Assembly: GCA_945897545.1 (NCBI GenBank)
Contig: CAMDGJ010000040.1
Coordinates: 1 to 15,443, forward strand
Direction of reading: 5' to 3'
From: Flavobacterium psychrophilum
Lineage (GTDB): Bacteria; Bacteroidota; Bacteroidia; Flavobacteriales; Flavobacteriaceae
Length of the DNA: 15,443 nt
Positions 8,313 to 14,874 of this stretch are shown piece after piece. Each line of letters starts with the position of its first letter. Positions within the stretch are counted from its first letter, which is position 1. Both the position numbers and the translations under genes were made by a program. Below the pieces are notes generated by a model. The model ran no database searches and was not told where the DNA came from. It saw only the letters and a program-made list of their open reading frames with translations.

Positions 8313-8348
8313 GTTACAGTAAAATAAAGTGGTATTTATTGATTTTTT

Positions 8349-9689
8349 TTAGCCTAAAAAGACACTCAATATATAATAAACAATGGCTGCTAATACAGCC
8401 GATACTGGAATTGTCAAAACCCAAGCCCATAATAAACTCACGGTAACTCCCCAGCGAACTGCAGAGACACGTTTGGTTAATCCAACCCCAATAATAGAAC
8501 CTGTAATAGTGTGAGTGGTACTTACCGGGATTTTTAAATGTTCTGTAAAATAAAGTGTCAATGCTCCTGCTGTTTCTGCAGCAACGCCTTCAAAAGACGT
8601 TACTTTCGTGATTTTGGAACCCATTGTTTTTACAATTTTCCAACCGCCACTCAAAGTACCAGCGGCAATTGCGGTATAACATGCTAAAGGAATCCAATCG
8701 GGCATTTTAAATGAACCATCATCCTTAGGAAGAACTACATCTAACCAAGCGGGTAAGCTTTCTTGTGCAACTCCATTGGTTTGAATATATACTGCAACAG
8801 CAGCAGCAATAATTCCCATAACTTTTTGCGAATCATTACCACCATGACCTAAACTAAAGGCAGCGGAGGATAGTAATTGCATTTTTTTTAAAGCAGCATC
8901 TGCTTGATAAAGATTTAAACTACTAAATATTAATGCAAAAACTGAAATGGATAAAATAATAAAGGCTACTAAAAACCACTTTATATTGTGTGAATCAAAT
9001 ACTACACTCCAAAAATGGGAGTCAAAACGTGGTTTCTCGATAGCTTCATAAAAAACCATTTGAGAATAAACAATCCATATAGTTGATACAATTAGCGCTA
9101 GGGTAAACAACTTGGGAAGTATCGTTTTCTTGGAAGCATTCAACATCCAAATCGAAATTAAATAGGAACCTAATGCGCCAAGAAGAGGTGCCAAAACAAT
9201 AAATACAATTACAATCACAACACCAGAAGGCAATCCTCCGTCTTTACCAGCTTTGTACCAGCTTACAATATTATACCAATGTGCTGTAACTCCATCTTCT
9301 GTCAAATACCCCGCAAATCCGTGTACAGCAATCGCATGAGCAAGAGCAGCTCCAGCAAAACCTCCAATTAAAGTGTGGGAAGAACTCGAAGGGATTCCAA
9401 GCCACCAGGTTAATAAATTCCAGCAAATAGCTGCAATGATTCCTGCCAAGATTACGACAAGGTTAATATCCATCGTATTAGCAGTTTTCGCAACAGTATC
9501 CGCAACGCCAAAACCAAAAACCCAGTAAGCTAAAAAATTAAAAAAAGCGGCCCACAGAACGGCTTGAAAAGGACTAAGAACTTTTGTTGCAACAACAGTG
9601 GCAATGGCATTTGCAGCATCATGAAAACCATTAATGTAATCAAAAATCAATGCCAATACAATAATAAAAATAAGTAGTGTGAATCCCAT
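8349..9689 (-). CDS. pit: Pit-family low-affinity inorganic phosphate transporter
   Basis: The 446 residues form a very hydrophobic inner-membrane protein with about 10 helices and two inverted PiT repeats. Repeat 1 has NGFHDAANAIATVVATKVL (20-38; the PiT signature, with His-Asp where many members have Ala-Asn) and GIPSSSSHTLIGG (98-110). Repeat 2 has GHGGNDSQKVMG (281-292) and IPVSTTHTITGSIIG (387-401). PiT carriers take up metal-phosphate or phosphate with a cation gradient. A polar, non-conserved segment around 300-330 lies between helices. It starts 18 nt after the DUF47 gene on the same strand, the common arrangement in which the accessory gene precedes the carrier; the two should share a transcript. 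Phosphate as substrate follows from the family; no Pho-box can be recognised. Confidence 0.93.
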   Translation of the reverse strand: MGFTLLIFIIVLALIFDYINGFHDAANAIATVVATKVLSPFQAVLWAAFFNFLAYWVFGFGVADTVAKTANTMDINLVVILAGIIAAICWNLLTWWLGIPSSSSHTLIGGFAGAALAHAIAVHGFAGYLTEDGVTAHWYNIVSWYKAGKDGGLPSGVVIVIVFIVLAPLLGALGSYLISIWMLNASKKTILPKLFTLALIVSTIWIVYSQMVFYEAIEKPRFDSHFWSVVFDSHNIKWFLVAFIILSISVFALIFSSLNLYQADAALKKMQLLSSAAFSLGHGGNDSQKVMGIIAAAVAVYIQTNGVAQESLPAWLDVVLPKDDGSFKMPDWIPLACYTAIAAGTLSGGWKIVKTMGSKITKVTSFEGVAAETAGALTLYFTEHLKIPVSTTHTITGSIIGVGLTKRVSAVRWGVTVSLLWAWVLTIPVSAVLAAIVYYILSVFLG

Positions 9690-9708
9690 AATCTTTACTA
9701 AAAATTAA

Positions 9709-10353
9709 TTAGGAATGTTTCACTGTAATAGCTTCTAATACACTCGCAACTCCTTTACATTTATCGGTAGCAGTTTCTAACACTGATAATACTTCTTTGT
9801 ATTTAATAATATTTTTTGCATCATTTTCACTATCAAAAAGTTCATATACTGCTTTATTATAAACATCATCCGATTTAGCCTCAAGCTTACTTATTTTGGC
9901 ACAAGCAGCTGAAATGCTTTTTATTTTTTTTAAATCATTCAATTCCTTTACTGCATTGTCAATAAGTTGACATGCTTCTAGATTAATTTCAGTCAATTTA
10001 CGGATAGATTTAGTAATCTTTTCTACTTGATATAATTTCATTCTGCTTGATGCCCCATGAAGATTGTCAGCAACATTATCTATCGAAGTAATTAGTGAAT
10101 AGATATCTTCTCTGTCAAATGGGGTGATAAAATTTCTACTCAATTCCAAATTGGTTTGTCGAGTAATATCTTCTCCTTTTTGTTCTAATACGTCCATTTT
10201 CAAAAAAAGCTCATCTCTTTCTTTCGACGGCAGATTTACAGCTTCGTGAAGAATAGAGGCTAGTTCAACTAAATTAGATGAGGCTTGCTCAAAAAGTGGG
10301 AAGAATTTTTTATTTTTTGGAACCAAAAACTGAAAAATACTATTTATAGACAT
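9709..10353 (-). CDS. DUF47 / PhoU-like Pit accessory protein
   Basis: The 214 residues are nearly all helical and match the DUF47 (PhoU-like) family, which is usually encoded next to Pit carriers. Landmarks are a short basic N-terminus (LVPKNKKFFPLFEQ, 10-23), LEQKGEDITRQ (56-66), the family motif FITPFDREDI (75-84) and DNVAD (92-96). PhoU relatives bind metal ions through D/E-xxx-D pairs on a helical bundle, and they modulate phosphate transport; D92 and D96 fit such a pair. There is no signal peptide, so it is cytoplasmic or membrane-associated. Length is normal (about 205-220). It has its own -7 box 20 nt before the ATG and is followed closely by pit, which makes a two-gene phosphate unit. 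The exact role of DUF47 proteins in Pit function is not settled. Confidence 0.9.
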   Translation of the reverse strand: MSINSIFQFLVPKNKKFFPLFEQASSNLVELASILHEAVNLPSKERDELFLKMDVLEQKGEDITRQTNLELSRNFITPFDREDIYSLITSIDNVADNLHGASSRMKLYQVEKITKSIRKLTEINLEACQLIDNAVKELNDLKKIKSISAACAKISKLEAKSDDVYNKAVYELFDSENDAKNIIKYKEVLSVLETATDKCKGVASVLEAITVKHS

Positions 10354-10373
10354 TATATTTTTATTTAAGACAG

Positions 10374-10381
10374 CAAATTTA
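10374..10381 (-). promoter_or_regulatory. -7 element for the DUF47-pit pair
   Basis: TAAATTTG on the minus strand is a perfect TANNTTTG and ends 20 nt before the DUF47 ATG. No good TTG is found upstream; that region overlaps the end of hutH. It suggests the pair can be transcribed independently of hutH. Confidence 0.45.
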
Positions 10382-10402
10382 CTTCTTTATTTTCCGTGCA
10401 TG

Positions 10403-11923
10403 TTAAGTAATCGTTAACAAATTTTCGTCGATCGCAAAACTGTTTAGAAAAGTTACCGTTTTCACAATGTCAAAATGCAAAATCCGGTCTTCTCTTACCA
10501 ATGGAACTTCGCTGCGATATGATTTCAAAAAAATTTCAATAAAATCACCTGATTTTAATGGCCTTCTATGTTCGAAAGCCTGAGAAGCATTCATCAATTC
10601 AATAGCAAGAATTCGCTCCAAGTTTTCCATTACTTTCAATGCTTTCGTGGCACCATTGGCTCCCATACTTACGTGATCTTCTTGACCATTACTCGACACA
10701 ATGCTATCTACGCTTGATGGCGTTGCCAATTGTTTGTTTTGACTCGCAATGCTAGCAGCCGCATATTGAGGAATCATCAAGCCTGAATTCAAACCAGGAT
10801 TATCAACCAAAAATGCAGGTAGATTTCTTAAACCCGATACCAATTGAAAGGTTCGTCGCTCGGATATACTCCCCAATTCGGCCAAGGCAATGGCTATAAA
10901 ATCCAAAGCTAAAGCCAAGGGCTGCCCGTGAAAATTACCACCAGAAATAATCTCGTCGCTTTCAATAAAAATATTAGGATTATCGGTAACCGAATTAATT
11001 TCAGTTGTAAATACTTTTTTTACATAATTAATAGCATCCTTTGAAGCGCCGTGAACTTGCGGAATACATCGAAAAGAATAAGGGTCTTGAACATGCTTTT
11101 TCTCTTGACTAATAATTTCGCTTCCTTCTAAAAAATCTTTAACACGATTGGCTGTCAAGATTTGTCCTTCGTGCGGACGAATACGATGTATCAATTCGTG
11201 AAAAGGTTCAATTCTACCATCGAAAGCTTCCAAGGAAATCGTTGCAATTAAATCTGCTAAATAGGAAAAATTGTTGGCTTTTATTAAAATATGAACACCA
11301 TAAGCACTCATAAATTGAGTTCCATTCAATAAAGCCAAACCTTCCTTTGACTTTAGTACAATAGGCTGCCAATTAAAATGTTTCAAAACAACACTTGAAT
11401 GCACCTTCTTACCTTCAAAATAAACTTCGCCTTCTCCTAAAAGAGGCAATGACATATGAGCTAAGGGCGCTAAATCTCCGGAGGCACCTAGTGAACCTTG
11501 GGTGTAAATAATGGGTAAAATATCATTGTTGTAAAAATCAACTAATCTTTCTACTGTTTGCAGTTGAATCCCAGAATGTCCATAACTCAAGGATTGTATT
11601 TTAAGCAACAACATCAGTTTCACAATTTCATTTGGGAGTTCGTCTCCTGTTCCGCAAGAATGCGATTTAACCAAGTTTTCCTGCAGTTTCGAAAGATTTT
11701 CGTTGGAGATTTTTACATTGCAAAGCGATCCAAATCCAGTATTGATGCCATAAATAGGTTCCGACTGAGAAGCCATTTTTTTGTCCAGATAATCCCGACA
11801 TTTTTGAATATTAACTATAGCTTCATCAGATAATGCCAATGATTTATGTTGCATAACAATTTCTTGCACCCTTGCTAAGGAAAGCTGTTCCGGGCTAATA
11901 TAATGTGTATTATCCATTTTCAT
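10403..11923 (-). CDS. hutH: Histidine ammonia-lyase
   Basis: The 506 residues belong to the MIO aromatic amino acid lyase family, and this member most likely deaminates histidine to urocanate, the first step of histidine breakdown in the cytoplasm. The MIO cofactor forms from Ala147-Ser148-Gly149 in GSLGASGDLAPLAHM. Tyr58 in YGINTGFG is the catalytic tyrosine; QDPYSFRCIPQVHG (279-292) and FHGQPLALALD (331-341) are other active-site segments. Histidine over tyrosine is supported by Glu415 in GQEDHVSMG (413-421): histidine lyases carry Glu there, while tyrosine and phenylalanine lyases usually have Gln or Asn. The SH at 87-88 does not discriminate, since at least one flavobacterial tyrosine lyase also has it. 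No hutU, hutI or hutG is adjacent. Two Met codons lie at the start (MKM); the first is annotated, and the second (11917) is possible. Confidence 0.9.
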   Translation of the reverse strand: MKMDNTHYISPEQLSLARVQEIVMQHKSLALSDEAIVNIQKCRDYLDKKMASQSEPIYGINTGFGSLCNVKISNENLSKLQENLVKSHSCGTGDELPNEIVKLMLLLKIQSLSYGHSGIQLQTVERLVDFYNNDILPIIYTQGSLGASGDLAPLAHMSLPLLGEGEVYFEGKKVHSSVVLKHFNWQPIVLKSKEGLALLNGTQFMSAYGVHILIKANNFSYLADLIATISLEAFDGRIEPFHELIHRIRPHEGQILTANRVKDFLEGSEIISQEKKHVQDPYSFRCIPQVHGASKDAINYVKKVFTTEINSVTDNPNIFIESDEIISGGNFHGQPLALALDFIAIALAELGSISERRTFQLVSGLRNLPAFLVDNPGLNSGLMIPQYAAASIASQNKQLATPSSVDSIVSSNGQEDHVSMGANGATKALKVMENLERILAIELMNASQAFEHRRPLKSGDFIEIFLKSYRSEVPLVREDRILHFDIVKTVTFLNSFAIDENLLTIT

Positions 11924-11941
11924 TTGTAGCTTTTAAGGTAT

Positions 11942-11972
11942 CAAAATTCAATAAACAAATGTTAAAAAGCAA
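11942..11972 (-). promoter_or_regulatory. Probable hutH promoter
   Basis: On the minus strand TTG (11972-11970), a 20-nt spacer and GAATTTTG (11949-11942) match TTG/TANNTTTG with one mismatch at the first base of the -7 box. It ends 18 nt before the ATG. Confidence 0.5.
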
Positions 11973-12052
11973 GTTATTACTGTGAAAATATTTTATATTC
12001 TTTTTTTTTCATGCTGTTTTTTAAAATATTCGCAAAAGCAGAACAAAAGGTT

Positions 12053-12081
12053 TTGTTATTTTATAAAAAAATGTACTTTTG
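12053..12081 (+). promoter_or_regulatory. Promoter of the threonine operon
   Basis: TTG (12053-12055, within TTTTG), an 18-nt spacer, then a perfect TACTTTTG (12074-12081). It is the best promoter in the window. Transcription should begin a few bases later, leaving only about 5-8 nt before the leader-peptide ATG at 12092. Confidence 0.7.
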
Positions 12082-12091
12082 AAAAATCATA

Positions 12092-12190
12092 ATGCGAAAT
12101 AACAGCAATACATATCACTCTTCGATAGCAACTCAAGTTCGGGCTGCAGTTTCTGTTGTTTCTACCACTACCACAACGACTACCCTTTAG
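12092..12190 (+). CDS. Threonine leader peptide (32 aa) with seven consecutive Thr codons
   Basis: The frame begins ATG CGA AAT AAC and ends CTT TAG, encoding 32 residues. Residues 25-31 are seven threonines in a row (codons at 12164-12184: ACC ACT ACC ACA ACG ACT ACC), with two more at positions 7 and 14. All four Thr codons are used. The peptide starts MRNNSNTYHSS, has no signal or membrane segment and should have no function as a protein. It lies between a strong promoter and thrA, 133 nt before the thrA ATG. By analogy with E. coli thrL, ribosome stalling at the Thr run when charged tRNA-Thr is scarce would change the downstream RNA and raise thrA expression. This role is inferred; translation is not shown. 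There is no Shine-Dalgarno sequence, as is usual here. Confidence 0.85.
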   Translation: MRNNSNTYHSSIATQVRAAVSVVSTTTTTTTL

Positions 12191-12323
12191 GGGTTCAAAC
12201 TTTTACATATCATCCCGTTTTCGTGCTTTTTTTAAAAGAAGAAAGTCCATAGATGCATAAAAACCATTCTCATTTTTCACCCGAGCCCAAATGGCCAACG
12301 GACGAAGTAAATAAAAACAACAT
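12191..12323 (+). promoter_or_regulatory. Attenuator-type leader RNA between the Thr peptide and thrA
   Basis: This 133-nt untranslated stretch should hold the switch controlled by the leader peptide. Visible elements: a small ACCC/GGGT hairpin across the leader stop (12182-12185 / 12191-12194); an alternative GGGGT / ATCCC pairing (12190-12194 with about 12212-12216) with one wobble; a seven-T run at 12227-12233; and a direct repeat TACATATCA inside the peptide gene (12109-12117) and after it (12204-12212). No strong GC stem abuts the T run, so I cannot draw a classical terminator. The mechanism may be Rho-dependent or translational. Confidence 0.5.
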
Positions 12324-14771
12324 ATGAAAGTACTAAAATTTGGCGGAACTTCGGTAGCCAATGCGCAAAATATAAAACTCGTTTTAGATATCGTTCTCAA
12401 TAAAGCACAACAAGACAAACTAGTCGTGGTCGTTTCAGCCTTTACTAAAGTTACTGATTTATTGGTTCTTGCCTCGCAAAAAGCAGCTTCAAACGACGAA
12501 ACTTTCAAGGAAGTTGTAGCCGAAGTTGAAAAAAGACATTTGGATGCCATCAAGGAATTAATTCCCGTAAGTGAGCAAAGCAGTTCTTTGAGTCATATCA
12601 AAAGGATCATTAATCACATGGAAACTTTGCTAGAAGGGTGTTATCTTTTAGGCGAATTATCTCCCAGAACTTCAGATACAGTTTTGAGTTTTGGTGAATT
12701 ATTGTCTTCTTATATAATTGCCGAAGCCTTAAAACAATATCATAAAAATAGTGGTTACAAGGACAGCCGTGAATTAATAAAAACAAATAGTTATTTTGGC
12801 AAAGCCGCTGTAAACTTTGAAATTTCGAATTCATTAATTACCGATTTTTTTGCGTCTAATGAAGCTCAAATTGTAATTATTCCCGGTTTTATTGCTTCAA
12901 CAATCGATGGAATCGGCACTACCTTAGGTCGTGGTGGTTCAGATTATTCTGCTGCGATTGTTGCGGCTGCCGTTGACGCAACTGAATTAGAAATTTGGAC
13001 TGATGTCAGCGGAATGTTTACGGCAAATCCTAAAATTGTAAAACAAGCCCAGCCAATAGCCAACATCTCCTATCAAGAAGCAATGGAGTTGTCTCATTTT
13101 GGTGCCAAAGTTTTGTATCCGCCCACGATTCAACCCGTTTTAAGAAAAAATATTCCCATTTGGATCAAAAATACTTTCGAACCAGAAGCCGAAGGAACGT
13201 ACATTTCCAGTCAAAATACTGCACCTACAAATCCTGTTAAAGGAATAAGTCACATTGACCATATCACTTTGATTACGCTTGAAGGGTCTGGAATGATAGG
13301 TATTACCGGTTCTTCGAAAAGGCTTTTCGAAGTATTGTCACACGAAAATATTAATGTGATTTTTATTACTCAGGCTTCATCAGAACATTCTATTTGTATT
13401 GGAATTTTGGATAGTGATGCCGAAAATGCTGAAAACGCAATCAATAAAGCTTTTGAAATCGAGATTTCACAAAACAAAATTGATTCCTGCATAGTCGAAA
13501 AAAATCTTTGCATCATTGCTTTGGTTGGTGAGAATATGAAAAATCATCAAGGCTTGAGCGGTAGAATGTTCAGCACTTTAGGTAAAAATAATGTCAATAT
13601 CAGGGCGATTGCACAAGGTGCTTCCGAAAGAAATATTTCGGCCGTAATCAGTGAAAGAGACGTAAAAAAAGCACTGAATACGCTACACGAAAACTTTTTT
13701 GAAGAAAACACAAAACAGTTGAACCTTTTTGTGATGGGCGTTGGAAACGTAGGAGAAAAATTCATTTCGCAAATCGACCAACAAAAGAAATTCTTGAGAG
13801 AAAATTTAAAAATAAACCTAAGAGTTGTCGCAGTTTCTAATTCTAGAAAAATGTATTTTGATGAAGACGGAATTCACTTGAAAAATTGTCAATCACTATT
13901 AGAAAATGGCGAACCTGCTGATAAGGAAGATTTTCTAACAAGAGTAAAAACACTTAATTTACGCAACAGTATTTTTGTAGATATTACTGCAAATGAAGGC
14001 GTTTCACAAACCTATAATCAATTTCTAAAACAAAATATTGCTGTGGTGACTTGCAATAAAATTGCTTGTTCCTCTTCTTATGATAATTACAGCAGCCTAA
14101 AACAATTGTCCAGAAAATACAATGCTCCTTTCTTATTCGAAACTAATGTTGGCGCCGGTTTACCCATTATTGACACCTTGAAACATTTGATAGCTTCGGG
14201 TGATAAAGTCAACAAAATTCAGGCAGTTTTATCAGGAAGTCTGAACTTTATTTTCAATAATTTCGATGAAAATAATTCGTTTCACGATGTGGTGAAAGAA
14301 GCGGGAGTTCAAGGATTTACAGAACCAGATCCGAAAATTGACTTGAGCGGTGTTGATGTAGCTAGAAAGATTTTGATTCTAATCCGTGAAAGTGGATATA
14401 AAATGGAAATTGAGGATATTCAAAACAATTCTTTTCTTCCAATAGAATGTATGGCTACAACAACCAATGATGCTTTTTTCACGTCTTTGATTGCTAATGC
14501 AGCCCATTTTGAAAAGCTTTTGGCGGAAGCTAAAGCAAAAGACAGCCGATTAAAATTTGTTGCCACTTTCGAAAACGGAAAAGCTGGGGTTGGATTGGAA
14601 TTCATCCCGAAAGAAAGTCCGTTCTACAATTTAGAAGGAAAAGACAATATCGTACAATTTTACACAGACAGATACATTGATCAACCTTTATTGATTAAAG
14701 GAGCTGGAGCTGGAGCTGCAGTTACTGCTTCGGGAATTTTTGCCGACGTAATTCGAATTGGAAACATATAG
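12324..14771 (+). CDS. thrA: Bifunctional aspartokinase / homoserine dehydrogenase
   Basis: The 815 residues (E. coli ThrA has 820) carry the first and third steps from aspartate to homoserine. Aspartokinase occupies about 1-300: KFGGTSVA (5-12), GRGGSDYSA (202-210), EIWTDVSGM (223-231) and the HFGAKVLYP segment. A pair of ACT regulatory domains follows (about 315-385 and 395-455, the second with GLSGRMFSTLG and NIRAIAQGASERN), which in the family bind Thr for feedback inhibition. Homoserine dehydrogenase begins near 465 with the NAD(P) loop GVGNVG (472-477), then ETNVGAGLP (606-614), LSGSLNFIF (637-645) and EPDPKIDLSGVDVARK (667-682), where Asp678 and Lys682 match the catalytic pair of homoserine dehydrogenases. 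No domain is broken. The start codon is the first ATG after the leader and gives the usual MKVLKFGG N-terminus. thrB follows after a repeat. Confidence 0.96.
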   Translation: MKVLKFGGTSVANAQNIKLVLDIVLNKAQQDKLVVVVSAFTKVTDLLVLASQKAASNDETFKEVVAEVEKRHLDAIKELIPVSEQSSSLSHIKRIINHMETLLEGCYLLGELSPRTSDTVLSFGELLSSYIIAEALKQYHKNSGYKDSRELIKTNSYFGKAAVNFEISNSLITDFFASNEAQIVIIPGFIASTIDGIGTTLGRGGSDYSAAIVAAAVDATELEIWTDVSGMFTANPKIVKQAQPIANISYQEAMELSHFGAKVLYPPTIQPVLRKNIPIWIKNTFEPEAEGTYISSQNTAPTNPVKGISHIDHITLITLEGSGMIGITGSSKRLFEVLSHENINVIFITQASSEHSICIGILDSDAENAENAINKAFEIEISQNKIDSCIVEKNLCIIALVGENMKNHQGLSGRMFSTLGKNNVNIRAIAQGASERNISAVISERDVKKALNTLHENFFEENTKQLNLFVMGVGNVGEKFISQIDQQKKFLRENLKINLRVVAVSNSRKMYFDEDGIHLKNCQSLLENGEPADKEDFLTRVKTLNLRNSIFVDITANEGVSQTYNQFLKQNIAVVTCNKIACSSSYDNYSSLKQLSRKYNAPFLFETNVGAGLPIIDTLKHLIASGDKVNKIQAVLSGSLNFIFNNFDENNSFHDVVKEAGVQGFTEPDPKIDLSGVDVARKILILIRESGYKMEIEDIQNNSFLPIECMATTTNDAFFTSLIANAAHFEKLLAEAKAKDSRLKFVATFENGKAGVGLEFIPKESPFYNLEGKDNIVQFYTDRYIDQPLLIKGAGAGAAVTASGIFADVIRIGNI

Positions 14772-14869
14772 CCCCCTAACCCCCGAAGGGGGAATTTGGA
14801 GAGGTTCAAAATAATTATTAACTATTAATTCCTCTGTACTCCTCCCCTTTGGGGAGGTCGGGAGGGGCT
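14770..14869. repeat. GC-rich palindromic repeat filling the thrA-thrB gap
   Basis: The outer arms AGCCCC (14770-14775) and GGGGCT (14864-14869) bracket two hairpins: CCCCC-GAA-GGGGG (14780-14792) and CCTCCCC-TTT-GGGGAGG (14841-14857). AGAGG (14800-14804) also pairs with CCTCT (14831-14835). The two halves resemble inverted copies of one unit. It starts at the thrA stop codon and ends 5 nt before thrB. Its G/C blocks contrast sharply with the AT-rich surroundings. I read it as a dispersed REP/MITE-like element of a type I associate with flavobacteria; copy number cannot be seen here. Confidence 0.75.
14861..14867 (+). promoter_or_regulatory. Shine-Dalgarno-like GGAGGGG before thrB
   Basis: GGAGGGG ends 7 nt before the thrB ATG, an ideal distance for a ribosome binding site, yet it belongs to the right end of the palindromic repeat. 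Other genes in the window lack such a site. The same bases can pair with the CCCC block at 14772-14775, which would hide them. Confidence 0.4.
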
Positions 14870-14874
14870 TATTT

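Larger units (their letters stand above)
8036..8348. other. Gene-free stretch downstream of pit
   Basis: No convincing coding region on either strand. The only plus-strand frame of note starts at ATG 8273 and runs about 57 codons into the 3' end of pit in antisense; it looks like chance. The stretch holds an imperfect hairpin (8131-8157), a promoter-like TAAATTTG (8230-8237) and a probable pit terminator (8287-8312). Confidence 0.6.

Noticed and set aside
8273..8446. Small plus-strand frame starting MKFVSKTAIK behind the orphan -7 box
   Set aside because: Most of it is antisense to the 3' end of pit, and the composition looks like chance AT-rich translation. Kept only as part of the orphan-promoter finding.
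12203..12553. 116-residue minus-strand frame across the thr leader and the front of thrA
   Set aside because: Cysteine- and serine-rich shadow of thrA with no family features; it runs against the well-supported thr leader and promoter.
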